Assembly: GCA_026874595.1 (NCBI GenBank)
Contig: CM049306.1
Coordinates: forward strand, 50,666,019-50,730,018
Length of the DNA: 64,000 bases
Source of the DNA: Sipunculus nudus
Lineage: Eukaryota > Annelida > Sipuncula > Golfingiida > Sipunculidae
Direction: 5' to 3'
The notes under the pieces are model-generated. The model had not been told where the DNA came from. It did no database searches and was given only the letters and a program-made list of their open reading frames with translations. Positions 60,701 to 62,603 of the stretch are shown here, one piece after another (within the stretch, counting starts at the first letter, position 1; every line of letters starts with the position of its first letter). A program made the position numbers and the translations under genes.

Positions 60701-62603
60701 CTTTGTCTAATTATACATGTTGTATTTGCAGATTTTTGGGGGCCCAGATGAAGTGAGTCCTCAGCTTGGCCAAATTTGTGGTCAAGTCGCTCAGTCGTCT
60801 CTGCCACAAATACACACCAGCTCTGGCAATCATATGTTAGTAAAATTTTACACAGATCCAGTTGGAACTGGAAGAGGCTTCAGAGCTTCATACTCAGCTG
60901 CCCCAAATGGTAAAGCATTTACTATGTCATCTCTACAGTATGCTAACAAACCCAGCTGAATTTGGCCAGATATTCTTTTTATTTTACATGTTGATTTAAA
61001 GGGGCCCAATCATCTATCTGACATTTATAAACTGAAGGTAATCCCTTGGAGCTTTTATAAAAATAGGCCAGAAAACATGGATATCACCGCACACAGGCTG
61101 CTTGTTTTGTTTATATCAATGTGTTTATAATATGTGCAGCCCATCAAAATAATCAAAACAAATTCAACAAGAGTATCTGGCAGCAAGCCATATAACCAGA
61201 GTTTTGCAAATGGCGTTTTGCAACAAGTGACCTTTCTACCTCAGCATACATGCAATCTACCACCTTAGGTTACCTATTTTCCCCCTTTTTTCAACAAAGC
61301 TGTGTTTACAAACATGTTGTTGATGAACAAGTTCATACATCCTTCATGAAGGCATTATTAGAACTTTTCTCAATAAAAATTACCCCTAGATCATTAATAT
61401 ATTCACAGAGGAAACCAAAAATCACAAATTCTTTTTCAAAAGGTAGTTGAGTGGGTACCTTTAAGAACACTTTTTGAAGGTGAAGAGGGCAGGGAAATTA
61501 AAGAAAAAAAATGTTTATTTTTGTGCATTTTAAAGTTTCAGTTTTAACTATCATACAACTGAGAAGCATAAGCAAAAAGTATAGACTTTAGTAGTATATT
61601 TAAATTCCTCAGGAAAATATTCAATTTATGTAATCATGCCTTTATTGTGTGAAACAAGCCACAGGATTCAAAAGTAAGATTGTGATTAGTATATCTTTTC
61701 CTTTAAAATAAACTCTAGGAAAGTAGACTCTTTTTTATGTTAGCAATGTGCCCAAAAGGATATAATTTCATGTTACGCCATTGAACATAAGCCTCTATTA
61801 AATATATTGTACTATATTTGTCTGTGAGTTTCAAGCAGTAATGTGAACTAATATCTTTAGATTTCTCACAGATGTTGACTGCCACATTAGATTTGTAACA
61901 ATATCTCAGAGAAAAGACAAATAAATAGATACTTCTGTGGAATAAGTTAAGATATATGTCAAGGGAAACCTGACATATGCCTTTGAAGATGTTCCAATGT
62001 TCTGATATAAATTTAGTATATTTAAATAAAATTTAATATATTTAAATTGAGAAAATATAATATAACAGAACATTTTAAGATGTTCTAATGTTTTGATATA
62101 TATGCAGTATATTTAATAAAATTTAATATTAAAGCTGAGAACTTGGTGAATATAACATTAAAGGTACATTTGTAATTATGGGTAAAGTAAACAAGTAATT
62201 ATTTCTACTGATAGTTTGTACAGTTTCTTTTGAATGACTTGACTGTACTGTCTTGTGATCATATGATTATCCCTCTGTGTATTGTACTTTGATTAATGAA
62301 AAAGTCCTAAGATTATTCTTCAGCCACTTGCCATGGTGTGAATGCAACATTAATCTAGAGTTTGTCTTTTCTATCCAGATGAGGGATATTTTTTATATTA
62401 ATAAGCTTAGTATCTTTCCAGGATGTGGTGGTATCATCTCCATGGCGTCTGGTGGCATCCATTCCAGGAATTACCCTCAGAATTATGATAGCAGTACTGA
62501 ATGTGAATGGGTCATTAGAGTGGCTGAAGGCCACTCAGTTGTCCTCAACTTCACTGATTTTCAAATTGAATCTCATCATGCCTGTCAGTATGATTATGTG
62601 GCC
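1582..62603 (+). CDS. CUBN-like: Cubilin-like multi-CUB gene, internal part, 19 exons (joined)
   Basis: Join: 1582-1697, 6151-6391, 7632-7816, 20420-20582, 22037-22218, 24172-24328, 30674-30858, 31945-32119, 34150-34375, 36380-36516, 36894-37080, 37829-37989, 48027-48211, 51633-51786, 52881-53062, 55398-55566, 57530-57711, 60732-60909, 62422-62603. All junctions are AG/GT and the reading frame is continuous throughout. The product is a run of CUB beta-sandwich domains, here called A to J, with almost no linkers. Each starts near Cys-Gly-Gly and has four cysteines (expected C1-C2 and C3-C4 disulfides). Most carry the calcium-site pattern Glu, Asp eight residues later, then Asp-x-Ser near the C-terminus. 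CUB arrays without linkers are typical of cubilin, an endocytic ligand-binding receptor anchored by amnionless. The N-terminal coiled coil and EGF repeats that would confirm cubilin are outside the window. Another long CUB protein remains possible. Confidence 0.85.
1698..2325. other. Intron 1, left part: dispersed repeat P4, no gene
   Basis: A short palindrome (CCTGTCT/AGACAGG) lies near 1750. The stretch 2041-2300 resembles 4360-4620, sharing the GGTCATGACCTTTA, GCTGAAAATCAGG and GGATTATTATA blocks. The two are probably tandem core units of one element (P4) interrupted by the insertion at 2326-4312. No exon was found. Confidence 0.4.
2326..4312 (-). repeat. Pearl/HINE-like element P5 with about 330-bp core repeats, minus orientation
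   Basis: Read on the minus strand, it opens with a hairpin containing GCTTGCCGGAATC (4284-4311) and then a TGTC/TGTT tetranucleotide run (about 4229-4265). About four core units of about 330 bp follow. On the + strand the block AGTTTCAAAAGGATTCC recurs near 2741, 3071 and 3402, with a decayed copy near 3728. The 3' end is a hairpin (CGACC-TAT-GGTCG), then T and CTAG, with T's beyond (CTAG is at 2326-2329). CGCCCCCTAGCGGCC-type blocks recur once per unit. It has no coding capacity. Confidence 0.6.
4313..5085 (+). repeat. Pearl/HINE-like element P4, right part
   Basis: Three degenerate core units begin at CCCATAACTT-like motifs near 4604, 4781 and 4919. Each contains GACTGGTGACCTTGACCTTGAT-like blocks. 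The end is a perfect hairpin, GGCATC-TCC-GATGCC (5059-5073), 8 bases, then CTAG (5082-5085) followed by TTT. This is the hairpin-CTAG-T end shared with P2, P3 and P5. It is probably the continuation of the repeat at about 2041-2325 on the far side of P5. Confidence 0.55.
5086..6150. other. Intron 1, right part: no gene seen
   Basis: AT-rich intron sequence. The only distinct feature is a (TA)n run of about 40 bp at 5752-5791. No exon-like frame is flanked by splice sites before the acceptor of exon 2. Confidence 0.6.
5752..5791. repeat. (TA)n microsatellite
   Basis: About 20 uninterrupted TA units in intron 1. Confidence 0.95.
6151..6391 (+). CDS. Exon 2: CUB-A second half
   Basis: The acceptor is GTTTTTTCAG and the donor is CTG|GTAAGTAT. 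The exon enters in phase 0 and leaves in phase 1. It encodes strand 3 onward: the calcium-site Glu in NIESHPNC, Asp eight residues on (AFDS), C4 in GTFCGTT, and Asp-x-Ser in KSDHSVAS. CUB-A is 119 residues in total. Its donor is the first unit of the 65-bp array that fills intron 2. Confidence 0.93.
6392..7505 (+). repeat. 65-bp tandem array filling intron 2, starting at the exon 2 donor
   Basis: About 17 imperfect units of 65 bp. Each has GTGAGTATCTCT (donor-like) and CTGATTTCAGACC (acceptor-like). The true donor at 6392 is in register: the next GTGAGC lies 66 bases on, at 6458, and later GTGAGT copies occur near 6647, 6712, 6777, 6842 and 6907. A higher-order repeat of about 311 bp is visible: the block at about 6890-7180 recurs at about 7201-7490, including the divergent units with GTGCGCTGATTTAAGAAC. 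Confidence 0.85.
7632..7816 (+). CDS. Exon 3: CUB-B first half
   Basis: The acceptor is GTTTCTTTCAG and the donor is TTG|GTAAGTC. The exon enters in phase 1 and leaves in phase 0. It encodes VCGSSFVNQNHGTI, SSPGYPGKYPHNRDC, the calcium-site Glu in IEHHPTC, and QYDYLL. It is a canonical CUB first half with C1 to C3. The domain is completed 12.6 kb downstream, past a retrotransposon. Confidence 0.95.
8052..8190 (+). repeat. 5' LTR (139 bp)
   Basis: Starts TGTGATATCACC and ends GAACATCACA. It contains a TATA-like box (TATAAA, 8067-8072) and a poly(A) signal AATAAA (8146-8151), so both promoter and 3'-end signals fit in a very short LTR. It matches the 3' LTR at every position compared. Confidence 0.96.
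8194..8212 (+). other. Candidate primer-binding site
   Basis: Three bases after the 5' LTR the sequence reads TGGCAGCTAGTGAGAT. It starts with TGG, the complement of a tRNA CCA end. The first seven bases fit a leucine tRNA acceptor end and the rest fits only partly, so the tRNA identity is uncertain. Confidence 0.4.
8656..12885 (+). CDS. Gag-Pol polyprotein of the Gypsy element
   Basis: The frame is open from before 8422, but 8422 is a TTG codon. The ATG at 8656 has a good context (G at -3, G at +4) and starts MALARAPPKIEF, giving 1,409 residues. Domains in order: Gag-like region; two zinc knuckles (about 212-246, the second C-x2-C-x4-H-x4-C); aspartic protease (DTGA at 353); reverse transcriptase (catalytic Asp 593 in FSKLDAKSG and VADD at 654-656); RNase H (DAS at 802); integrase with an H-H-C-C finger (1023 to about 1059) and Asp 1087, Asp 1141, Glu 1177 (D35E spacing); and a basic C-terminal tail. 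No stop or frameshift was seen and all key residues are present. Gag and Pol share one frame with no slip site. Confidence 0.95.
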   Translation: MALARAPPKIEFSNKTGLADRFSIWKQRMSIYSSTSGKVGEHLVPYLLEGMDDEGLRIYNTFQLTDEQRKNPSLIFSKFEERLNVMKPNPAAAMLDLHFMYQDKHETLDEFYTRLKSKTADCGFISTDEESINIIIQILASTPIPDFQKWLLDLGPNIRNTSLETVLAEGRKHENMIANMKHLKDKTLQQGTSTVDYVVKNNNKTQRTSTVCKRCGRNHERLPSACPAISTKCHACGLIGHYQKMCLKSRPQHRGRPTSRERFHRRDRRPSSQRQRHNRVERQHSVELENPDNNAETFDTVAYDEIQLRISSSEITAGSRDQAFTNIEIHLTGKDTLNKDGKPIKRFIKFKVDTGAQGNTIPVRTFRQMMPELLDNEGYPDYRKITPPGDTKLVAYNGTPIKCYGSIIIPCKYGDTDWTATAFYIVDVTGPAILGLETCEKLRVVTLHCSLSQQSPVNHINNNDASITSVTDLVNRFPEQFDRIGNLPGEAHLYLKDDATPFIDPPRKYSIHLRDKLKSELDKMEQQGVITKNHQHSDWCSSITTSIKRDGSMRVCLDPRKLNNALKRCPHKITTPEELNYKFNNATIFSKLDAKSGYWSVRLDTDSQSLTTFRTPFGRYMFRRLPFGLSVSQDLFQQRMDSIIEQCNGVINVADDIVVYAENESDHDQRLLQLMQIAKENGLTFNSRKCEIKQSQIEFYGMVYNAHGMQPDPRKVEDLKTMPDPKNKTELQEFLGAITYLAPFIRNLSSQAEPLRALLSKDVPFEWSEDYHHLFQELKNTISSEACLKYYDINAPTYLMVDASQKGLGAALLQPDKNADGTYTQETRPVAFASKALSDTQKRYVNIEREMLAVTFGVKRFHVYLYNRPFAVISDHKPLEMICRKPINAAPPRLQAMMLDIQGYDYTVEYCPGKDIGLADALSRLPNPLNAEDVPIDVRVEHIQFSQDKLNDIKETTQADPTLSELKRTVFHGWPLRMKQLPRDLQQFWSIRDELAIDDGLIMKGERIFIPEPLRQGILVNLHTGHLGIIKTQLRARKDVYWPYMNKDIELMCKQCTVCQTNMPKQAPEPLMQTDIPTRPWMQLGTDLFEIKGQQYLIIADYYTKFPIVETLPVPSPSGVVADILRRYCSIFGVPTSIRSDNGPHYVGREFQNFVTAWGIQHDTSSPRYPRSNGFIERQIATVKHTITKALEANEDVRLALLRLRTTPIDSKIDSPSELMFQRKVNDTLPSKIVFKPQNKDIVRQRLEERQDKQKVYHDQKAKELPPLYTGQRVTVLDPQTQKWYPATVVKKADEPRSYIVQTSNGKHLRRNRSQIRDIPRQPVSSTKPCVTKNTNNNTGTIPKSVTFAKPLTSELTKTPITKQDVKSQQQQPHDNGQQTTPSGKLGQKATQPTTRYGRIIRTPQRFQD
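12886..13217. other. 3' untranslated region of the Gypsy element
   Basis: AT-rich sequence between the gag-pol stop and the polypurine tract. No env or other frame is seen. Confidence 0.7.
13218..13227 (+). other. Polypurine tract
   Basis: ATAAGGGGGA lies immediately before the 3' LTR, the usual primer position for plus-strand DNA synthesis. Confidence 0.8.
13228..13366 (+). repeat. 3' LTR (139 bp)
   Basis: Identical by eye to the 5' LTR. It is followed by TATAC, which repeats the five bases before the 5' LTR. Confidence 0.96.
13536..14050 (+). repeat. Pearl/HINE-like fragment with about 150-bp core units
   Basis: Begins with TAGCTCAGCTGACTAAAAGTCATCTG, half of the P1-type 5' hairpin. About three core units follow, each with GGAGCTAGCATC..CCAAATTTTATGCAAAT and a CACCTGCATCAAC-like block. 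No clear 3' end. Confidence 0.5.
14593..18529 (+). repeat. Full-length pearl/HINE-like element P1
   Basis: The 5' hairpin is built from CTCAG-TGACT and AGTCA-CTGAG halves (14593-14626). Next come a GTCTGTCTGTCTGTCCGTCTGTCC run (about 14643-14673) and then core repeats of about 680 bp; for example the CAGTTAGATGTCCCC block is at 14739 and again at 15423. A pyrimidine-rich tract lies near 17050-17165. The end is the palindrome GACCCATGGGTC (18513-18524), then CTTG and T's. About 15975-16500 matches the start of the window. No coding frame is supported. Confidence 0.65.
17041..17200. repeat. CT-rich low-complexity tract
   Basis: Long (CT)n and TTTCTCTC runs on the + strand within the P1 element. 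Any open frame here is compositional. Confidence 0.85.
18650..19720 (+). repeat. Dispersed repeat P6, copy 1
   Basis: Degenerate tandem units share the blocks ATCAGCCTGAAAT, CTTGGATAG, ACAAGACTTGTGGCACCACCTACAATTG and AGCAAACTTCAAGTAGAT. The same series recurs at about 29160-30420. No gene is seen. Confidence 0.5.
19721..20419. repeat. End of intron 3 with a P1-related 3' fragment
   Basis: About 20000-20278 carries core-type text (GAGAAATCTCCTTAGGTATCTGAAATTAG) and ends with GACCCATGGGCC (20264-20275), a variant of the P1 terminal palindrome. The rest is unremarkable intron. Confidence 0.45.
20420..20582 (+). CDS. Exon 4: CUB-B second half
   Basis: The acceptor is TATTATCAG and the donor is TCAG|GTAAGTAT. 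The exon enters in phase 0 and leaves in phase 1. It encodes INDGLLETDN, C4 in RRICDSS, the SSN-equivalent GSNARVYF, and Asp-x-Ser in HTDHSMSDTGFQIHF. No long start-to-stop frame marks it; it was found from its splice sites, phase and domain match. With exon 3 it makes 116 residues. Confidence 0.93.
20583..22036. other. Intron 4: no gene; repeat fragment
   Basis: About 21325-21440 resembles about 54795-54900 (GATGGGACATATTATG..ATACC and GATTTTCACGAAACTC blocks). Nothing exon-like was found. Confidence 0.5.
22037..22218 (+). CDS. Exon 5: CUB-C first half
   Basis: The acceptor is TTATTCCAG and the donor is CTT|GTAGGTAT. The exon enters in phase 1 and leaves in phase 0. It encodes GCGASYTTDSGVI, SPNYPNNYPHNSNC, the calcium-site Glu in IESHHNC, and QYDYVL. 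The donor was chosen because it keeps phase 0 and matches the exon 3 boundary. Confidence 0.95.
22273..23215 (+). repeat. P1-related pearl/HINE-like element with about 180-bp core
   Basis: Starts with a TAGCTCAACTGA..TTAGCTATAGTGATC hairpin-like block and a GTCTGTCTCTCTGTCC run. Core units follow with GAGGTCCTGG..TTTGAGCACTC..AGTCAGACAGGG, and it ends near TAGCTGAGCATTATG. It sits about 55 bases after the exon 5 donor. Confidence 0.5.
23216..24171. other. Rest of intron 5: nothing recognised
   Basis: AT-rich sequence up to the acceptor of exon 6. The short open frame near 23969-24169 has no family signal. Confidence 0.5.
24172..24328 (+). CDS. Exon 6: CUB-C second half
   Basis: The acceptor is CTGATTAAAG (a weak pyrimidine tract) and the donor is ATTC|GTAAGTAA. 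The exon enters in phase 0 and leaves in phase 1. It encodes VGEGPDENSNVHGRYCGG, TSGNQLYVQFRSDSSVTATGF and RAVWDI. C4 and Asp-x-Ser are present. CUB-C is 113 residues. Confidence 0.92.
24329..24911. other. Intron 6, left part: nothing recognised
   Basis: AT-rich intron sequence without an exon or a recognisable repeat structure. Confidence 0.5.
25762..26680 (+). pseudogene. LINE endonuclease domain, broken
   Basis: Recognisable motifs are SWNMRTLLD, ALQETHLAEEGQL (catalytic Glu), SYAPT, KCNSNGLLLL, WMHPR, HWHLID and TDHRL (catalytic Asp-His). In-frame TGA stops occur at 25849-25851 and 26161-26163. A frameshift near 26455 moves the TDHR part to another frame. The GDFN-type motif has decayed to VNYKAS. 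Confidence 0.85.
27110..28640 (+). pseudogene. LINE reverse transcriptase, broken
   Basis: Fragments recognised across frames are: IAILQLSSG and PAEIYKTSG with the HELFLFFWN helix; CDNHRWISLLSIAGKI; FVDLTKAFETV (first RT Asp) near 27548; IKQGCILAP near 27695; a decayed catalytic motif near 27870 (LLFAEDC, where active copies have ADD); KQYDETPIMVHG near 28010; and NIRWQDKVPDT near 28328. Many stops and frameshifts. Not functional. Confidence 0.8.
29160..30425 (+). repeat. Dispersed repeat P6, copy 2
   Basis: Tandem-like units carry CAGCCTGAAATTTTGCATGT, CTTGGATAGC and a GGTGGTGCCATCT or GGTGGCGCCATCTGTAATTG block. The order matches 18650-19720. The end near 30393 (GGCATCTCTGATGCTG) resembles the terminal hairpin of P4 at 5059, so the families may be related. 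Confidence 0.5.
30674..30858 (+). CDS. Exon 7: CUB-D first half
   Basis: The acceptor is TGTATTTTGCAG and the donor is GAG|GTGAGAC. The exon enters in phase 1 and leaves in phase 0. It encodes PCGGTFTETTGVL, SPYHPNPYPHNKEC, FDIESSYSGC and AFDYLE. One extra residue lies between the calcium-site Glu and Asp (nine instead of eight). Confidence 0.95.
30859..31944. other. Intron 7: nothing recognised
   Basis: AT-rich intron with no exon and no clear repeat structure. Confidence 0.55.
31945..32119 (+). CDS. Exon 8: CUB-D second half
   Basis: The acceptor is CATATACAG and the donor is AATA|GTAAGTTC. The exon enters in phase 0 and leaves in phase 1. It encodes VHDGASANADLIDSYCG, SSGNSLWLKFKSDGSVANHGF and RATYEAS. 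CUB-D is 120 residues. The donor is only 26 bases from the start of a P1-like repeat. Confidence 0.95.
32146..32600 (+). repeat. P1-related 5' fragment
   Basis: Begins TAGCTCAGCTGGCTGAATG..CAGAGCTATAGTGATGG, a mutated form of the P1 hairpin. Core text follows (GAGGTCCATG..TCCTTGGAAAACTAAAATTAGG) similar to that at 22273-23215. The right boundary is not clear. Confidence 0.5.
32601..34149. other. Rest of intron 8: nothing recognised
   Basis: AT-rich sequence. The minus-strand open frame at 33256-33474 has no family signal. Confidence 0.5.
34150..34375 (+). CDS. Exon 9: CUB-E, first two thirds
   Basis: The acceptor is CCAATTCAG and the donor is GGAAG|GTAAGCT. The exon enters in phase 1 and leaves in phase 2. 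It encodes SCGGTFTEATGTFHSPGHP, PYPHGANC, FQLEDHTNC and RWDYVQV, then reaches past the usual split to TATTLGR. This is the latest internal split among the domains. Confidence 0.94.
34376..35541. other. Intron 9, left part: nothing recognised
   Basis: AT-rich. The minus-strand open frame at 34827-35102 has no homology signal. Confidence 0.5.
35542..36339 (+). repeat. Pearl/HINE-like element P3, copy 1
   Basis: The 5' hairpin is TAGCCCTCAGC..GCTGATGGGCTA, then a CCATCCATCTATCTGTTCGTCTG run. Two core units of about 295 bp follow, marked by CCTTGTGAGC(A/G)GGATATCTCTGAA near 35630 and 35925. A 3' hairpin TCAGC-TTCT-GCTGA (36318-36331) precedes a decayed CTAG-T end. The second copy is at 49778-50447. 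Confidence 0.65.
36380..36516 (+). CDS. Exon 10: CUB-E, last third
   Basis: The acceptor is CTTTTTCAG and the donor is GCAG|GTGAAGA. The exon enters in phase 2 and leaves in phase 1. It encodes SNKYCGNSLPPTLTSNDHIM, VVFISDSSISHEGFSAS and YISLDASA. C4 and Asp-x-Ser are present. CUB-E is 121 residues. Confidence 0.93.
36701..36753. repeat. (AT)n(GT)n microsatellite
   Basis: Ten bases of AT followed by about 43 bases of GT in intron 10, which is only 377 bp long. Confidence 0.95.
36894..37080 (+). CDS. Exon 11: CUB-F first half
   Basis: The acceptor is CATTGTACAG and the donor is ATAAG|GTGAGAAG. The exon enters in phase 1 and leaves in phase 2. It encodes ACGGVFQQSTGAI, SPNYPQNYPHNRDC, FALESHPNC and NYDFVEIR. 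Its last 41 or so bases are copied in a 48-bp array that starts right after the donor. Confidence 0.95.
37081..37368 (+). repeat. 48-bp tandem array derived from the exon 11 end plus its splice donor
   Basis: Six units of exactly 48 bp start at 37081, 37129, 37177, 37225, 37273 and 37321. Each looks like a copy of the exon end AGAGTCATCC..TATGATTATGTAGAAATAAG preceded by GTGAGAAG. The donor dinucleotide GT is kept at 37081, 37177, 37225 and 37273 and is TT at 37129, 37321 and after the last unit. The unit is 16 codons, but the exon frame meets TGA immediately, so it is not read through as protein. Confidence 0.9.
37829..37989 (+). CDS. Exon 12: CUB-F second half
   Basis: The acceptor is CTTTTACCAG and the donor is ACAG|GTCAGTT. 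The exon enters in phase 2 and leaves in phase 1. It encodes RNGGSAATPLIGKYCG, IKSSSNQIYIRFKSDYTASAHGF and QMMYDG. The calcium-site Ser is replaced by Thr (SDYT). CUB-F is 116 residues. Confidence 0.95.
38103..38570. repeat. TTAA-ended MITE, copy 1
   Basis: Starts TTAAAGGGGCCCA. Shares with 60996-61464 the blocks TCTGACATCTGTTAACT/TTATAAACT, CTGGCAGCAAG..ACCAGAG, GGCATTTTGCAACTAATGACCTTT and TGATAAACAAGCTCAT. A G14 run lies at 38243-38256. The right end has decayed (AAAAGGTAGGTG). Confidence 0.6.
38726..46347. repeat. 43-bp satellite array, about 177 copies
   Basis: The unit is AGCATATGTTGAAACAAAGA then CAGTTGTACTACTTGGTCTT then TTT (43 bp). The array is 7,622 bp, most units are identical, and it makes up 76% of intron 12. 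Left-edge units are the most divergent. Marker variants recur: the TATTTTGAAAAC unit at 41544, 43523 and 44599; TACTCCTTGTTC at 40581 and 42731; and a GTTGTAAC unit near 40909 and 43059. These show block duplications of about 2.15, 1.98 and 1.08 kb. No spacers and no open frame. Confidence 0.98.
46348..46935. other. Right flank of the satellite: no gene supported
   Basis: The sequence changes abruptly after GTTGTAC. It is richer in G+C than its surroundings, with short open frames on both strands (46261-46530 minus, 46492-46719 plus) but no recognisable protein. Confidence 0.5.
46936..47139. repeat. About 20-bp degenerate tandem repeat, left block
   Basis: Repeated CTTGAGCAACCAGACTAACA-like units. 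The series is interrupted at 47140-47570 and resumes afterwards. Confidence 0.8.
47140..47570. mobile_element. MITE-like insertion (431 bp) in the 20-bp array
   Basis: The ends are imperfect inverted repeats: GGTC-CAACCCATCGTAC on the left and, reverse-complemented, GGTCACAACCCACCGTGC on the right. It is GC-richer than its host and interrupts an otherwise continuous repeat. The target duplication is unclear. Overlapping open frames at 47117-47415 have no homology signal. Confidence 0.6.
47571..47980. repeat. About 20-bp degenerate tandem repeat, right block
   Basis: The GAGCAACCAGACTAACAGACTT-type units resume after the insertion and decay towards 47960, just before exon 13. Confidence 0.7.
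48027..48211 (+). CDS. Exon 13: CUB-G first half
   Basis: The acceptor is CTTTTTTTCAG and the donor is CAG|GTATATT. The exon enters in phase 1 and leaves in phase 0. It encodes GCGGELTSPTGSI, SPNYPQAYHHNGEC, FDLESGFGDC and YYDYVQ. Like CUB-D it has one extra residue between the calcium-site Glu and Asp. Confidence 0.95.
48212..49318. other. Intron 13, left part: no gene
   Basis: AT-rich, with a (GT)n-G17 tract at 48677-48710 that could form unusual structure. No exon was found. Confidence 0.55.
48677..48710. repeat. (GT)n followed by a G17 run
   Basis: About nine GT units run directly into about 17 consecutive G's. Confidence 0.95.
49319..50829 (+). repeat. Pearl/HINE-like element P2, split by a P3 insertion
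   Basis: The 5' hairpin is ATGCCCC-CGCCAC-AAA-GTGGC-CGGGGCAT (49319-49348), then GTCCGTCCTTCCGTCATTCCG. Four core units of about 180 bp start near GCAATGCCTGCAGATATTGG at 49421, 49601, about 50452 and about 50632. The 3' hairpin is GTGTCG-TTC-CGACAC, then CTAG (50826-50829) and TTT. Without the P3 insertion it is 841 bp. Confidence 0.7.
49778..50447 (+). repeat. Pearl/HINE-like element P3, copy 2, nested in P2
   Basis: The 5' hairpin is TAGCCCTCAGC..GCTGATGGGCTA, then a GTCTGTCTATCCGTCCATCC run. Core units carry CCTTGTGAGCGGGATATC and AAAGATGGGTG(A/G)(C/T)CTTGACC. The 3' end is TCAGC-TTTT-GCTAA, TATT, CTAG (50444-50447) then TTT. It lies between T's of the host, as expected of Helentron-type insertion at TT. 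Confidence 0.7.
50830..51632. other. Intron 13, right part, with a P1-like fragment
   Basis: From 51023 (TAGCTCATCCAAG) to about 51360 there is P1-related core text (ATCTCCTTGG..CCAAAATTAGG, TTTTGAGGACTC..AGTCAGACA). The rest is plain intron. Confidence 0.45.
51633..51786 (+). CDS. Exon 14: CUB-G second half
   Basis: The acceptor is TTTTGTTCAAG and the donor is TCAG|GTAATTT. The exon enters in phase 0 and leaves in phase 1. It encodes VLEGGPTGRELGKFCGQ, IHTNKNKLFIKFRSDYSVSGTGF and MIAYSS. C4 and Asp-x-Ser are present. CUB-G is 113 residues. Confidence 0.94.
51787..52880. other. Intron 14: nothing recognised
   Basis: Slightly less AT-rich around 52030-52340. The short + strand open frames at 51970-52188 and 52261-52455 have no family signal and no splice context. 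Confidence 0.5.
52881..53062 (+). CDS. Exon 15: CUB-H first half
   Basis: The acceptor is ATCTTTCCAG and the donor is GAG|GTATGTG. The exon enters in phase 1 and leaves in phase 0. It encodes DCNNQLTDRSGAI, SPNFPDPYPHNRDC, FDVEDHHNC and AYDYVE. The usual CGG start is CNN here. Confidence 0.95.
53168..54612. repeat. TTAA-type MITE, copy 2, interrupted
   Basis: The left part (53168-53302) and right part (54268-54612) match 60996-61464 in order: ATCTCTTGGAGCCTTTATAAA, ACCGCACACAGGCTGCTTGT, then CTGGCAGCAAG, GGCATTTTGCAACTAGTGACCTTTC and CATCCTTCATGGAGGC. The two halves are separated by the transposon at 53305-54265. Confidence 0.75.
53305..54265. mobile_element. Non-autonomous TIR transposon (961 bp) at a TA target
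   Basis: The left end is CAGTAGATTGCCG..TTTTCCAAATTTTCGG and the right end, reverse-complemented, is CAGTAGAGCGCTG..CCAAATTTCCGAAAATTC. TA flanks both sides (53303-53304 and 54266-54267). The related MITE at 61131 reads straight through TATAATATGTGCAGCCC, giving the empty site. CAGTA ends and TA duplication suggest the Tc1/mariner-pogo group (inferred). No transposase frame. Confidence 0.75.
54613..55397 (+). repeat. Intron 15, right part: dispersed repeat units
   Basis: Two or three units of about 130-190 bp share GAGGTCA(A/G)(A/G)GGTCA, ATCCATGCATATTTA and GATTTTCATGAAACTC. Related text lies at 21325-21440. No exon. Confidence 0.5.
55398..55566 (+). CDS. Exon 16: CUB-H second half
   Basis: The acceptor is CCCTTTCAG and the donor is AATG|GTCAGTT. 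The exon enters in phase 0 and leaves in phase 1. It encodes IRDGNPPSDTQIGKYCGE, TTTKKMTVHFVSDFIVANNGF and RLEYIT. The calcium-site Ser is lost (SDFI). CUB-H is 117 residues. It has no long start-to-stop frame and was found from its splice sites and phase. Confidence 0.93.
55567..57529. other. Intron 16: nothing recognised
   Basis: AT-rich. The + strand frame at 56221-56412 and the minus frame at 55662-55880 have no family signal. Confidence 0.5.
57530..57711 (+). CDS. Exon 17: CUB-I first half
   Basis: The acceptor is TTATTTGTAG and the donor is ACC|GTGAGTC. The exon enters in phase 1 and leaves in phase 0. It encodes GCGADLRGSSGQF, SPNYPNQYPHGRTC, VDIEDHHSC and SFDSLT. No long start-to-stop frame covers it; the phase, four-cysteine layout and NYP motif support it. 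Confidence 0.93.
57736..57912. mobile_element. Possible pogo-like transposon end
   Basis: TACAGTAAAACCTCACCCAG, followed by CGAC-rich units, looks like one end of a TA-flanked pogo-type element. It starts 25 bases after the exon 17 donor. The matching right end was not found, so it is truncated or decayed. Confidence 0.35.
57913..60731. other. Rest of intron 17: nothing recognised
   Basis: A long AT-rich intron of about 2.8 kb without convincing exons, tandem arrays or RNA genes. The short frames at 58358-58567 and 59139-59327 have no support. Confidence 0.5.
60732..60909 (+). CDS. Exon 18: CUB-I second half
   Basis: The acceptor is TGTATTTGCAG and the donor is AATG|GTAAAGC. The exon enters in phase 0 and leaves in phase 1. 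It encodes IFGGPDEVSPQLGQICGQ, IHTSSGNHMLVKFYTDPVGTGRGF and RASYSA. Asp-x-Ser is lost (TDPV). CUB-I is 120 residues. Confidence 0.94.
60996..61464. repeat. TTAA-ended MITE, copy 3 (intact)
   Basis: It runs from TTAAAGGGGCCCA (60996) to TGGGTACCTTTAA (ends 61464). The ends are TTAA plus an imperfect inverted repeat (AGGGGCCCA and AGGTACCCA). It is 469 bp and contains the uninterrupted site that is occupied in copy 2. TTAA ends suggest a piggyBac-type mobiliser (inferred). Confidence 0.75.
61465..62421. other. Intron 18, right part: nothing recognised
   Basis: AT-rich. A short direct repeat is visible: the GATGTTCCAATGTTCTGATATA..AAATTTAATAT block near 61987 recurs near 62079. No exon before 62422. 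Confidence 0.5.
62422..62603 (+). CDS. Exon 19: CUB-J first half
   Basis: The acceptor is TATCTTTCCAG and the donor is GCC|GTAAGTAT. The exon enters in phase 1 and leaves in phase 0. It encodes GCGGIISMASGGIHSRNYPQNYDSSTEC, FQIESHHAC and QYDYVA. The second half of the domain lies beyond the window. Confidence 0.95.
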
